A stretch of 64,000 nucleotides of DNA from an uncultured Eubacteriales bacterium (GTDB lineage: Bacteria > Bacillota > Clostridia > Tissierellales > Peptoniphilaceae), in NCBI GenBank assembly GCA_902488815.1, contig CABTXP010000001.1, forward strand, positions 60,970 to 124,969, written 5' to 3'. How positions within the stretch are numbered: the first letter of the stretch is position 1; every line of letters starts with the position of its first letter. The notes below the pieces were generated by a model, which made no database searches, was not told the origin of the DNA, and saw only the letters and a list, made by a program, of their open reading frames with translations. The translations under genes and the position numbers were made by a program. This document shows, piece after piece, positions 48,917-58,703 of the stretch.

Positions 48917-49572
48917 CATACGAATTGGGAATCTTAGGTGGCATGGGTACCTTTGCCACCACAGTGTTTTTTGAAAGATTATACAATTTAACAAATGCAA
49001 AAAAAGACCAGGACCACATAAACGCCCTGATACTTAATCACGCCACGATGCCCGACCGCACCGAGGCAATTTTAAAAGGCGGCGAAAAATTTTTAGAAGC
49101 CGTAAGAGGAGACTTTGAAATATTTAACCGGGCAAAGGTAAAGTACATTGTCATCCCCTGCAACACCTCTCACTACTTTATAGACGAGATGGAAAAAATG
49201 GCGGAGGCGGAGATAATAAACATGCCCTACGAAACGGTAAAATTTGCCAAAGAAAAAGGCAAGGACCTAATGCTCTTTGCCACCGCAGGTACGGTAAAGG
49301 GCAAAGTCTATGAAAGATACGCCGACGAACTTCAAATTCCCCTTCACTACCCGACGGAAGCCGAAGAAAAAATTATAATGGACACCATTTACAAAGTAAA
49401 AGAGACCGGGGACTTAAACTACCCCGAATTTCAAAAACTGATAGACAAGTATAAAGATAAATACACCCTAATCATGGGATGCACCGAGCTTTCCCTTTTG
49501 GACTACGGCGACTCCGTAGATGCAATGGATGTACTCATCAAAAAGACATTGGAAAAGTGTGGTAAATTATGA
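48913..49572 (+). CDS. Aspartate/glutamate racemase family protein
   Basis: PLP-independent amino-acid racemase of 219 residues (Asp/Glu racemase superfamily, RacX/YgeA-like). It has GILGGMGTFATTVFFERL at residues 6-23. Both catalytic cysteines are present: IPCNTSHYF near residue 82 and MGCTELSLLDYG near 188. DRTEAIL near 52 is typical of aspartate-type members. It makes or removes a D-amino acid. It overlaps the ATP-grasp gene by 4 nt, which suggests that its product is the substrate of that ligase. Confidence 0.9.
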   Translation: MTYELGILGGMGTFATTVFFERLYNLTNAKKDQDHINALILNHATMPDRTEAILKGGEKFLEAVRGDFEIFNRAKVKYIVIPCNTSHYFIDEMEKMAEAEIINMPYETVKFAKEKGKDLMLFATAGTVKGKVYERYADELQIPLHYPTEAEEKIIMDTIYKVKETGDLNYPEFQKLIDKYKDKYTLIMGCTELSLLDYGDSVDAMDVLIKKTLEKCGKL

Positions 49573-50759
49573 GAGAATTTTTGCCCGTAATATTGGGGAC
49601 TGACATAAACGCCTACGGCGTGGCAAGAGCATTTCACGAAGGCTATGGAGTAACATCAATTTGCCTTGGCAGGAAGGCCCTTACCGATACGAAAAATTCC
49701 AAAATATGTGAAGTGAAAGTGAGAGAAGACTTTGAAGATGAAAAAGTCTTTATGGAAACACTTTTAGGCTTACGAGAAGAAAAAAAGGACATACCCTTGA
49801 TCCTAATCTCCTGCTCCGACGGTTACACATCTTTAATCACGAAGAACGAAGAAGAACTAAAAGAGCACTATTTGTTTAACTACATCACTCCCGCCATGCA
49901 GGAAGAATTGGAAAACAAAAAAGACTTTTACAACATTTGTGAGAAGTACGGACTGCCCTATCCCAAGACGGAAATCATAACGCCTTTAAACAAAGACGGC
50001 TATAAGACAGCGCTTAATTTTCCCGTGGCACTTAAGCCCAATGACAGCATCGAGTATGTGAACATACACTTTGAAGGCAAGAAAAAGGCCTACAAGATAA
50101 AGGACGAAGAAGAATTAAGAGAAGTCATAGAGAAGATTTACTCAAACGGCTACACAGGAGAGTTAATTGCCCAGGACTTTATCCCGGGAGACACCTCGGC
50201 AATGTATGTCCTTAACGCCTATGTAAATCGCAAAGGGGAAGTCAAGATGATGTGCCTCGGCAAGTGTCTCCTTGACGAAGTACTGCCCTTAAACATCGGC
50301 AACTACAATGCCCTTATGACCATGGGAGACGAAGAAATCTATAAGACCTATGAAAAATTTTTAAAAGACATAGGCTATAGAGGTTTTGCAAACTTCGACT
50401 TAAAATACGACGCAAGAGACGGCAAGTACAAAGTATTTGAAATAAATATAAGACAGGGAAGATCCAGCTACTATATGAACGCCGGCGGAGTAAACTTCGT
50501 CACTTACTTGGTAGACGATTTACTTGAGAAGCCGGACAAGCCTTGTCACTACGCCTATGACAAAGGCCTGTGGCTCTACGTGGACCCGTCAGTCCTTAAG
50601 AAGTACGTCGCAAAAAGCGACCGCCCCTTGGCGGAAGAAATACTAAAAAAAGGCTACACATTCACTCAGTGGTACAGCAAGGACAAAAACCTTTACAGAT
50701 ACATGATGTACATGAGAAGACGCCTCTCCACAATAAAATACTACAAGATATACGGATAA
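49569..50759 (+). CDS. ATP-grasp ligase, possibly D-aspartate/D-glutamate ligase
   Basis: A 396-residue ATP-grasp protein that should join a carboxylate to an amine at the cost of ATP. The N-terminal pre-ATP region starts LPVILGTDINAYGVARAF, the central domain has PVALKPNDS and GELIAQDFIPGD, and the metal-binding end has FEINIRQGRSSYYM near residue 295. The overall pattern recalls Aslfm, the Enterococcus D-aspartate ligase that builds the peptidoglycan cross-bridge, and related ligases. Its position right after a racemase and downstream of walRK supports cell-wall cross-bridge synthesis. The specific amino acid is inference. Confidence 0.82.
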   Translation: MREFLPVILGTDINAYGVARAFHEGYGVTSICLGRKALTDTKNSKICEVKVREDFEDEKVFMETLLGLREEKKDIPLILISCSDGYTSLITKNEEELKEHYLFNYITPAMQEELENKKDFYNICEKYGLPYPKTEIITPLNKDGYKTALNFPVALKPNDSIEYVNIHFEGKKKAYKIKDEEELREVIEKIYSNGYTGELIAQDFIPGDTSAMYVLNAYVNRKGEVKMMCLGKCLLDEVLPLNIGNYNALMTMGDEEIYKTYEKFLKDIGYRGFANFDLKYDARDGKYKVFEINIRQGRSSYYMNAGGVNFVTYLVDDLLEKPDKPCHYAYDKGLWLYVDPSVLKKYVAKSDRPLAEEILKKGYTFTQWYSKDKNLYRYMMYMRRRLSTIKYYKIYG

Positions 50760-50765
50760 AACATA

Positions 50766-50844
50766 TGGGGACAAGAGATATAGGGGACATTCCTCGAAAA
50801 GCTTTAGCTTTGAGAGGTGTGTCCCCTAAATAATGTGTGTCCCC
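50766..50844 (+). repeat. GGGGACA hairpin repeat, copy 12
   Basis: The complete unit is 50783-50826, with inner stem CTC..AAAGC / GCTTT..GAGAG, followed by an extra right arm TGTGTGTCCCC. It is the only copy outside the 30.9-35.9 kb mosaic. Confidence 0.82.
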
Positions 50845-50870
50845 AATATAAATAATTCCCCTCCCAAACA

Positions 50871-50904
50871 AAAAAAAGCTACCGAATTATCGATAGCTTT
50901 TATT
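50871..50904 (+). terminator. Bidirectional terminator between ligase and surface protein genes
   Basis: AAAAGCTA / TAGCTTTT extended by CGA / TCG after one mismatch, with T-rich flanks on both strands; serves both convergent genes. Confidence 0.85.
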
Positions 50905-50907
50905 TAT

Positions 50908-53900
50908 TTACTTGTCATATACAAAGGTTGAGCCTGTTACTTCAAACCAGGTTTCGTCTTTGCCGTTTCCCTTGCGTTCATAGTTGTGGCCGTTGGTTGC
51001 TTCTACTACAGGGTAGTATGCCCAGTGGCTCTTGTCTATGTCGGTGTAGTTTATAATTTTGTTTAAGTTATGATCTATATAGTCTTCGTCTGCAAAGCGG
51101 TTTAACATACGGTTGGTTATTGTCACTACTTCTCCGCGTGTGATGGGTTGGTCCGGTCTGAAGCTTCCGTCGGGATAGCCTGTTATCCATCCGGCTTCCG
51201 TCGCTTTTTGAATTACAGCATATGCCCAGTGACTGCTGTCCACGTCTGTAAATGTTTTATTGCCTTCGCCTATATTTGCAAAACGTGTCGCCATTGCCGC
51301 AAATTCCGCTCTCGTTATATTGGCATAGGGTCTGAAGTTGCCGTCCGGATATCCCTTTACCATCTTCAAGTTGCTCATATAACTTATTGCAGTTACCGAC
51401 CATAGGTCGTCTGCTACGTCTTTGTAGTCGCGGCTGTATATCATTCCCTTTTGAGGTCTTTCACTTAATAGTCTTGAGAGCATTACTGTCACTTCTTGAC
51501 GTGACATTTGATTGTCCGGTCTGAAGGTTTGATCTTTGTAACCGATCATGTATTGCGCGTGGTCTTTAATATTTAGAAGAGGTGTTGCTGTAGGTTTAAA
51601 GTAGAAATAAATTTTTCCCGGTTCCTCAGGCTTCTTTGGCTCCGGCTTTGCTTCCCATTGTGCGTAAACAATGATGTCATCTTCTATTACAACACCCGGT
51701 TTAAACTCTGTGCCCTTGCCGTCTTTTTGAGTGTTCCATCCCTTGAAAGTATAACCTTCTCTTACAGGGTCGGTTGGAAAATCTTCTAATTTACTCTTTT
51801 CTAATAATAAAAATGCATCATGAATCGGATTCTCTGTGTCGTAATTTTTATCAAATATTACTTCCTTAAATACGATTAAATTGACATCATCATTATTTAG
51901 AGGATGATCGTACTTAGTGCCCGGATGAGATGTTGATGCGTATAAAAGTTTAACAAAATCATCCTTTGTGCTTGGTGGCGTAAAGGTTTGGAAAGCCTTG
52001 TTATTTTTAAATATAGTTGTTGCATCTGTATTTATATTATAGTAATAATCTTTTGCTGTCGGCGGTTGTACCAAACCCCCCGTGGAGCCGTCGTCATATT
52101 CCGGCATATAAGCGTGAAGATTACTATATATTGCACCGCCGTGACCTAATTCTCCGACTGCTTGGTTTCCATCAAAAATAGTATTATTGATGACTTTTAA
52201 CAAGCCGTGGGTTTCATCTACGGAAATAGCGCCGCCGGATTTGTCCGCCTTGTTTCCGATAAATGTGCAACCGTCCACCGTGACAACTCCGTCATCAGCT
52301 AATCTTGTATTTACGTAAATGGCTCCGCCGTGGCCCAAATTCTCAGGTGTGCCTTCCGGATCTACAGGTTCTTCTGATTTAACAGCTTCATTGCCTGTAA
52401 AAGTTGTTTTTTCTATGGCCATGGTATTACTCGTCCAGATGCCGCCGCCGTAATAAGCTTTATTTTCTTTAAACTCAGCATTTTTAAAGTTCAAGCTACC
52501 GCCTTGGTTAGTTAAGCACACTCCTCCACCGGATCTCGCTTCGTTTTTATACAGTTTCGCACTGTCAACGGTTAGAGTTTCACCGACAGGTAAACTTGAA
52601 TAAATACCGCCGCCGAAGTTTGCGACGTTCTCTTGAATCACGACACCGCCAATTTTTGCCTTGGGCGAGGTGAGATAGATGCCGCCGCCATAGGCTGCTT
52701 CATTCTCTTGAATAACAACGCCGCCTATATTTGTATTATTTGAGCTGACACGAATACCTCCACCGAAATTTGCACTATTTTTTTCGATAGTTCCGGATGT
52801 GAGATTACAAGTAGGCATCCCGTATTTACTTCCCCAAGCATAAATGCCTCCTCCTCTTTCGGCCTCATTCTCTGAAATAACACCGTTGCCTTCCATAATA
52901 AATTCGCTGTCATATACGGCTGTTACGCCTCCGCCATATTTTCCTTGATTTTTAGAAACTTGTCCGCCTGAAAGTTTGACTTTTGAGTTACCTGCGCAAT
53001 AAACTCCACCGCCGGCATAGGACGCGGTGTTTTCATAGATTTCTCCACCTGTAATATCAAGGTTTGCGTTATTGCTCGTGGAAATACCTCCTCCGTTCCT
53101 CGCGATGTTTTGATATATTTTACCGCCGTTAATTACAGCTTTTCCTTGTAGAACAATTGCTCCACCGTTTCCTGACGGTACTTTATTATCATGGATTTCT
53201 CCACCGTTAATGGTCAAGGTTCCCTTGCCGATATAGCAAATGGCACCACCATTATCTGTGGCTTCATTATTTCTAATTTCGCCGCCGTTGATTGTGACAT
53301 TGCCTACATCTTGGCAAAAAATAGCACCGCCATTGTCACCTTTTCCGTTTTGCAAAACGGTACCCTTGTTGATAGTCAGGTCGGTAGGATTTTTTTCACT
53401 CCCATCCACCCAAAGCAGACGATTTTCATTGTTCCCGTCAATAATAACATTTTCCACGGTGAGATTAGCCCCGTTGACAATATCAAATACTCTATCGTTT
53501 ACTAAATTTTTCGCCTTGATGGTCCTGGGGCTCGCCGGGTCCTTACTTGTTAATGTGGCAGTACCGTAAGGAAAGCCGAACTGAGTGTATTCCGATAAGT
53601 CAATGTCCTTGTTTACCTGAAGGACAAAATCGTATCTTGAGCCGTCGTTCGTAAGCTCATACATTTTGTTGAGCGCCTGAATTAAAGTGTCGTAGTCATC
53701 GACCTTTACACCATCTTTAATAAGAGTGATGGTCTTTTCTTCACCATTACCGGATCTTAAAACAGGTCCTCGTCTTACCGACTGTAATTTCGGCGATGAA
53801 AGGGGTTCTTGTTTTAGTTCTCCACTTTTTAGTTCAATAATTTGATTTTCAGCAGGTGCTTCCGGCGTGTCTGTATCTATTGCCGCCTTTTCATAATTTT

Positions 53901-54027
53901 CAGTATCTCCATTAATTATCAGACCTTCCGAAGCAAATGCATTTACCGGACTTCCTGAAAATAATATTATCCATGCAAGAATAATTGCTGTAACAAATTT
54001 AAAACTTTCTTTTTTTATAATATTCAT
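50908..54027 (-). CDS. Beta-helix surface protein with InlB-type and SLH domains
   Basis: Exported protein of 1039 residues. The signal peptide ends near residue 33 (VNAFAS). After a low-complexity stretch, residues about 190-690 form a right-handed beta-helix with many GGA/GGGI-N turns (NGGAIFCQDVGNVTINGGEI, GGGIYLTSPKAKIGG), a polymorphic-outer-membrane-protein-like repeat pattern. A Listeria-Bacteroides (InlB B) repeat follows near 755-800 (VREGYTFKGWNTQKDGKG, then VYAQW). Three SLH domains fill about 825-1010 (QTFRPDNQMSRQEVTVMLSR; NFRPYANITRAEFAAMATRF; SFRPDQPITRGEVVTITNRM). It is probably a wall-bound adhesin; the ligand is unknown. Confidence 0.9.
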   Translation of the reverse strand: MNIIKKESFKFVTAIILAWIILFSGSPVNAFASEGLIINGDTENYEKAAIDTDTPEAPAENQIIELKSGELKQEPLSSPKLQSVRRGPVLRSGNGEEKTITLIKDGVKVDDYDTLIQALNKMYELTNDGSRYDFVLQVNKDIDLSEYTQFGFPYGTATLTSKDPASPRTIKAKNLVNDRVFDIVNGANLTVENVIIDGNNENRLLWVDGSEKNPTDLTINKGTVLQNGKGDNGGAIFCQDVGNVTINGGEIRNNEATDNGGAICYIGKGTLTINGGEIHDNKVPSGNGGAIVLQGKAVINGGKIYQNIARNGGGISTSNNANLDITGGEIYENTASYAGGGVYCAGNSKVKLSGGQVSKNQGKYGGGVTAVYDSEFIMEGNGVISENEAERGGGIYAWGSKYGMPTCNLTSGTIEKNSANFGGGIRVSSNNTNIGGVVIQENEAAYGGGIYLTSPKAKIGGVVIQENVANFGGGIYSSLPVGETLTVDSAKLYKNEARSGGGVCLTNQGGSLNFKNAEFKENKAYYGGGIWTSNTMAIEKTTFTGNEAVKSEEPVDPEGTPENLGHGGAIYVNTRLADDGVVTVDGCTFIGNKADKSGGAISVDETHGLLKVINNTIFDGNQAVGELGHGGAIYSNLHAYMPEYDDGSTGGLVQPPTAKDYYYNINTDATTIFKNNKAFQTFTPPSTKDDFVKLLYASTSHPGTKYDHPLNNDDVNLIVFKEVIFDKNYDTENPIHDAFLLLEKSKLEDFPTDPVREGYTFKGWNTQKDGKGTEFKPGVVIEDDIIVYAQWEAKPEPKKPEEPGKIYFYFKPTATPLLNIKDHAQYMIGYKDQTFRPDNQMSRQEVTVMLSRLLSERPQKGMIYSRDYKDVADDLWSVTAISYMSNLKMVKGYPDGNFRPYANITRAEFAAMATRFANIGEGNKTFTDVDSSHWAYAVIQKATEAGWITGYPDGSFRPDQPITRGEVVTITNRMLNRFADEDYIDHNLNKIINYTDIDKSHWAYYPVVEATNGHNYERKGNGKDETWFEVTGSTFVYDK

Positions 54028-54181
54028 ATATGCCTCCTCATACCTTCATTATACAGAACATTCTATCTATTACCACCTGTTTTGTGTATTTTGTTGACAT
54101 TTTACAAAGTTTCTGTGAATATCCCCAATGGGATTACTCCCTCAAAAAACATACCGCCCTTAGTTTTTATATTAATTTCTA

Positions 54182-54190
54182 TGATATAAT
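54182..54190 (+). promoter_or_regulatory. Extended -10 promoter of the cas operon
   Basis: TGATATAAT, 28 nt before the cas3 start codon; the -35 region (AGTTTT) is poor. Confidence 0.5.
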
Positions 54191-54218
54191 TTAATAAAAT
54201 GATAAAGGGATGAATTTT

Positions 54219-57017
54219 ATGTACATCGACTATTTTTGGGCTAAAAAAGATGACAAACAAGGCGAGTTTAAGTGGCTTCCTCTTTCCGTACATTTACAGG
54301 ACACAAAGGCAGTTGCAGACCGTCTGTGGAATCTTTGGCTAAGCGACAGTGCAAAAAATTTGATTACAAATTCCCTAAGCGTTAAAGATGAAGAAGCTGC
54401 AAAAAACTTACTCACTTTTTTGGCGTCAGTTCACGACATCGGCAAGGCGACTCCCGCCTTTCAAACTAAACCCGGCTTCAACAATTCTTCGGATTTAGAC
54501 AGTTCCCTCTTGGAAAAATTAGAATCAATCGGATTTTCTGACATAAAAGATTTAAAACTCACTGATATTAAAGCCTCACATCACACTGTTGCGGGGCAAT
54601 TTTTGTTGCAAAAATTCGGCGTGGGATCCGACATTTCTTCCATTATCGGCGCCCATCACGGCACTGCTGTAGACTCGGAAACTAAAATTTCAAATCAAAT
54701 CGCCTACAAAAAGAATTACTACCAGTCTGAAGATGAAGGTTCGGAAATTTATAAAAAATGGGACTTGGCTCAAAGGCAAATTTTTGAATCCGCCCTTGCT
54801 GAAAATAATTTTAAATCTGCAGCAGATCTCCCCAAGGCTGCTCTTACGGCTCAAGTTCTCCTCACAGGCCTAATAATAATGGCGGACTGGATTTCAAGTA
54901 ACGAAGAATACTTTCCCCTTATAAATATTTACGAAGACAAAATCTTCGACAGAGATAAGAGAACTGAATATGGCTGGAGCAAATGGTCTCATAATTTTAA
55001 AAATCAAAACTACAAGTGGGAGCCTTTTGAAAGATACGGCATAGACGAAATTTACAAAGACAGATTCGGCTTCCCTCCCTATCCTTTGCAAAGAGAGTTT
55101 TCGGAAATTGTTCAAGGTATTAAAGACCCCGGCATTGTAATTTTGGAAGCGCCTATGGGTATCGGCAAGACTGAAGCTTCTTTAGTAGCCGTGGAACAAC
55201 TTGCCGCCAAGGACAAGTTAGGCGGAATGTTTTTCGGCCTTCCCACTCAAGCCACGTCCAACGGAATTTTCCCAAGGATAAAGGAGTGGCTTGAATCTAT
55301 GCAAGACGAGGATGACGAAAACTTTTCTCTAAGGCTGAAGCACGGCAAGGCCGCCTTAAACGACGTCTTTAATTCCATTGCAAAAAACGTGGACACGGAC
55401 AATCCGGAGGGAGCGAAGGACGGCGCCGTCTTTGTAAACTCGTGGTTCTCCGGCAAAAAGACTTCAAACTTGGACGAGTTTATCGTGGGCACTGTAGATC
55501 AATTTTTGCTCCTCTCCTTAAAACAAAAGCATCTGTTTTTAAGGCACTTGGGCTTTGCAAACAAGGTCATGGTCTTGGACGAAGTGCACGCCTATGATTC
55601 TTTCATGTCCCAGTATCTCTACCAATCCCTAAGATGGATGGGTGCATACAAGGTGCCGGTGATTCTTCTCTCTGCAACTTTGCCTTACAACAAAAGAGTT
55701 GACATTGTAGAGAACTATTTAAAAGGCAGGGGTTATAAAAAGAAAGAGTTTACATATCCTGAAGGCGGCATTTCAAAAGACGCCTATCCTTTAATCACCT
55801 ATACCGATGGAAGCTCAATTAAAGAAAAAATTTTAACAGTTGATGAAAATAAAACCGTGTCCGTGGAAAGGCTCAATGAGGATGAACTCTACCAAAAGAT
55901 TGAGGAATTTTCAAAAATCGGCGGCGCAGTTGGCGTAATTGTAAACACGGTTAAAAGGTCTCAGGAGATAGCTGAAGTCCTTATAGAAAAATACGGCGAG
56001 AACGCTGTTGAGTTAATTCACTCATCTTTTATCGCGACAAAAAGAGTTGCAAAAGAAAACCTACTTATGAATACAATCGGCAAAGGAAAAAAACGCCCCG
56101 ACTTTAAAATAATCGTCGGCACACAGGTCTTGGAACAGTCCTTGGATATAGATTTTGACGTGATGATAACGGACCTTTGCCCCATAGACTTGTTGATTCA
56201 AAGAATCGGCAGGCTTCACAGACATAAGATTGAAAGGCCGAAAGGTTTCGAAAAGCCCAAGGTATATGTCTTAGGCACAAGTGATGAGTTGGAGTTTCAA
56301 AAAGGAAGTGTCGCCGTCTACGGCGGCTACCTCCTTGCAAGAACTCAGTATTATTTAAAGGACAAAATAGTAATACCGAAAGACATTTCCCCCTTGGTGC
56401 AAAAAGTTTACGGCGACGAAGTACTAAAGTTAAGTGACGAAGTATGGAGCATTTACGGCGAAATGAAATCAAAATTTGAATCGGACCTTGCGGGAAAAAT
56501 AGACAGAGCACAAAAATTTAAAATAGGAAATCCGTCAACTAAAATCAAAGAGGCGGCATCCCTTTACAACAACGGCTCAAGCCTAATGGGTTGGACCGAA
56601 AATTATGTAGTGGACGGCATAAGCGGAGGAAGTTTAGGCGGAGAAGAGCGCGGTGTTGCACAGGTGAGAGACTCGGACGAAACAGTTGAAGTAATCGCCG
56701 TTAAAAAATCGAAAGAAGGCTACTCCATCTTCGGCGAAGACATAGACATAAAAGACAGAATAGATGAGTTTGAAATTTCAAAAAAACTTGCCGGAGAGAC
56801 TTTGAAGCTTCCAAGGCTTCTTCTCAAGAAATATAATATATTAAAGACTATAAAATTTTTGGAAAAATACAACGTGAAGTATTTAAGTAAGTGGCAAAAA
56901 CAACCTTGGCTCAAGGGCTCCTTGGGAATAATATTCGACGAAAACAATGAATTTATTATTGAGGGCATTAAGCTAAGGTATGATGAAAAATTAGGATTAA
57001 TATATGAAAGGGTGTGA
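54219..57017 (+). CDS. cas3: CRISPR-associated helicase/nuclease Cas3, type I-E
   Basis: Effector nuclease-helicase recruited by Cascade to degrade target DNA, 932 residues. The HD nuclease domain comes first, with LASVHDIGKATPAFQ near residue 68 and the metal His in SHHTVAGQFLL and GAHHGTA. The helicase part has Walker A APMGIGKTEAS near 310, DEVH box VLDEVHAYDSFM near 450, motif III LLSATLPYN near 487, and motif VI IQRIGRLHRH near 658. The C-terminal domain continues to the end. The ATG at 54219 fits AAAGGGATG; the ATG three codons earlier overlaps that site. No motif is disrupted, so it should be active. Confidence 0.96.
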   Translation: MYIDYFWAKKDDKQGEFKWLPLSVHLQDTKAVADRLWNLWLSDSAKNLITNSLSVKDEEAAKNLLTFLASVHDIGKATPAFQTKPGFNNSSDLDSSLLEKLESIGFSDIKDLKLTDIKASHHTVAGQFLLQKFGVGSDISSIIGAHHGTAVDSETKISNQIAYKKNYYQSEDEGSEIYKKWDLAQRQIFESALAENNFKSAADLPKAALTAQVLLTGLIIMADWISSNEEYFPLINIYEDKIFDRDKRTEYGWSKWSHNFKNQNYKWEPFERYGIDEIYKDRFGFPPYPLQREFSEIVQGIKDPGIVILEAPMGIGKTEASLVAVEQLAAKDKLGGMFFGLPTQATSNGIFPRIKEWLESMQDEDDENFSLRLKHGKAALNDVFNSIAKNVDTDNPEGAKDGAVFVNSWFSGKKTSNLDEFIVGTVDQFLLLSLKQKHLFLRHLGFANKVMVLDEVHAYDSFMSQYLYQSLRWMGAYKVPVILLSATLPYNKRVDIVENYLKGRGYKKKEFTYPEGGISKDAYPLITYTDGSSIKEKILTVDENKTVSVERLNEDELYQKIEEFSKIGGAVGVIVNTVKRSQEIAEVLIEKYGENAVELIHSSFIATKRVAKENLLMNTIGKGKKRPDFKIIVGTQVLEQSLDIDFDVMITDLCPIDLLIQRIGRLHRHKIERPKGFEKPKVYVLGTSDELEFQKGSVAVYGGYLLARTQYYLKDKIVIPKDISPLVQKVYGDEVLKLSDEVWSIYGEMKSKFESDLAGKIDRAQKFKIGNPSTKIKEAASLYNNGSSLMGWTENYVVDGISGGSLGGEERGVAQVRDSDETVEVIAVKKSKEGYSIFGEDIDIKDRIDEFEISKKLAGETLKLPRLLLKKYNILKTIKFLEKYNVKYLSKWQKQPWLKGSLGIIFDENNEFIIEGIKLRYDEKLGLIYERV

Positions 57018-57020
57018 GCT

Positions 57021-58694
57021 GTGGGAGAATTTAATTTATTAACGGAACCTTGGATCTCGGTTATTACCGACGACAGAGGCAAGACGGAAGAAGTGTCCCT
57101 AATAGACGTCTTTAAAAATGCCGACAAGTACATATCTTTGGCGGGAGACATGAAGGCACAGGACTTTGCCGTAATGAGAGTGCTTTTGTCCGTGCTTCAT
57201 ACGGTCTTCTCAAGGTTTGATTCGGATGGAAATCCATACGATTCTTTGGAGCTTGATGAAAAGTTCATGCAAAAGGCCGAGGTGGATGAAGACGACGAGG
57301 AAGATTATTTAGATGACTTGACAAATACGTGGATAAAAATTTGGCAAGCAGGAAAATTCCCGGACATTATTGAAACGTATTTGGAAAAGTGGAAAGACAG
57401 GTTCTACTTGTATGACGACAAGTACCCCTTCTTCCAAGTTACGGCAAAAGATTTTGAAGGAGAAAAGTACAGTTCAAAGGGAAGTCCTGTGCAAGGCAAA
57501 AATATTAATCGCCTGATTTCCGAAAGCGGAAACAAAATTTCCCTCTTCTCGCCTAAAAAAGACATTAAAGACAACAAAAATGTCTTAAGTGACAGCGAAG
57601 CTACAAGATGGATATTGACCTTCCAACAATACACGGGACTATCGGACAAGGCACGGTTTACAAAAGATAAGTACAAGGCATCAAAGGGATGGCTCTTCGA
57701 CCTTGGCGGCGTCTACTTGGAAGGCAACAATCTCTTCGAGACACTGTGGCTCAACTGTATTTTAGTTCATCCTAAAGAGGAGTACAGACTAACAGTTGAA
57801 AGACCTTGCTGGGAACATTCCCCCGAGGAAAATATTAAAACATATTTTGAAAAACCTGTAATCGACAATATTTCCGAATTATATACCAATTGGTCAAGGG
57901 CGATTTATATTGAGCCTAAAGAAAAAAACAGCGAGGCATTTGCAATAAGGATTGTAAAACTTCCCGACACAATTCACGAAGACAACTTCATGGAACCAAT
58001 GACTATATGGAGGTTTAATGAATCTGGAGACAACAAAGGCAAGTACACTCCAAGAAAGCATAGAATAAATCAATCTCTTTGGAGATCCTTCGGCCTTATT
58101 GCCTTTTCAGATTCGGGGCCCAATGTAGAAATACCCGGCATTATCAAGTGGTTTGACAAAGTTGTGAAGATAATCGGAGACAGAAAAGTAGGCATAAGTA
58201 TTATCAGTATGGAAGACGACGGCAACGCAACGTCATGGGTGCCGACTGATGAAATATACGACAGCCTCTATGTTGGAGACTTTATCCTTACGGACAATGA
58301 CAAGGAAGGCTGGACAATTCGTGTAAACGAAGTAATAGACCTCACCAAAAAAATAGTCGAAAAGAATTTCAGATACTTTGTATCACAGGTAAAAGAAATC
58401 AGAAATCTTAAATCAAAGAGCGGCTTTGAAAGTCAAAAAGTTGAGGAGCTTTACTTTAAAATCGACAAGCCCTTTAGAGATTGGATAGGCTCTATAAAGG
58501 ACGATGATGATAAAGACGAAAAGATTCGTGAGTGGAAGACGACTCTTAAAAAATTAACATTTGAAGCTGCCGACGAAATAATCGGAGCGGGAGACAACAG
58601 AGACCTATTCGGAATAGAAAAAGACGGCAAAATATTAAACATCTCAACTGCGGACAACAGTTTCAGATACTTTGTAAGGAAGGAATTAGAATAG
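57021..58694 (+). CDS. casA: Cascade large subunit Cse1/CasA (Cas8e)
   Basis: Large subunit of the type I-E Cascade complex, 557 residues. It recognises the PAM and recruits Cas3. The N-terminus FNLLTEPWISVITDDRGKTEEVSL is the clearest family signature (Trp in EPWI), given here in part. Further Cse1-type stretches are QPVQ-like SPVQGKNINRLIS and GGVYLEGNNLFETLWLNC. The C-terminal four-helix bundle covers about the last 150 residues. The start is GTG, 3 nt after the cas3 stop, with AGGGTGTGA upstream. It is followed by cse2 after 9 nt. Confidence 0.94.
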   Translation: MGEFNLLTEPWISVITDDRGKTEEVSLIDVFKNADKYISLAGDMKAQDFAVMRVLLSVLHTVFSRFDSDGNPYDSLELDEKFMQKAEVDEDDEEDYLDDLTNTWIKIWQAGKFPDIIETYLEKWKDRFYLYDDKYPFFQVTAKDFEGEKYSSKGSPVQGKNINRLISESGNKISLFSPKKDIKDNKNVLSDSEATRWILTFQQYTGLSDKARFTKDKYKASKGWLFDLGGVYLEGNNLFETLWLNCILVHPKEEYRLTVERPCWEHSPEENIKTYFEKPVIDNISELYTNWSRAIYIEPKEKNSEAFAIRIVKLPDTIHEDNFMEPMTIWRFNESGDNKGKYTPRKHRINQSLWRSFGLIAFSDSGPNVEIPGIIKWFDKVVKIIGDRKVGISIISMEDDGNATSWVPTDEIYDSLYVGDFILTDNDKEGWTIRVNEVIDLTKKIVEKNFRYFVSQVKEIRNLKSKSGFESQKVEELYFKIDKPFRDWIGSIKDDDDKDEKIREWKTTLKKLTFEAADEIIGAGDNRDLFGIEKDGKILNISTADNSFRYFVRKELE

Positions 58695-58703
58695 AGGTGA
58701 AAA

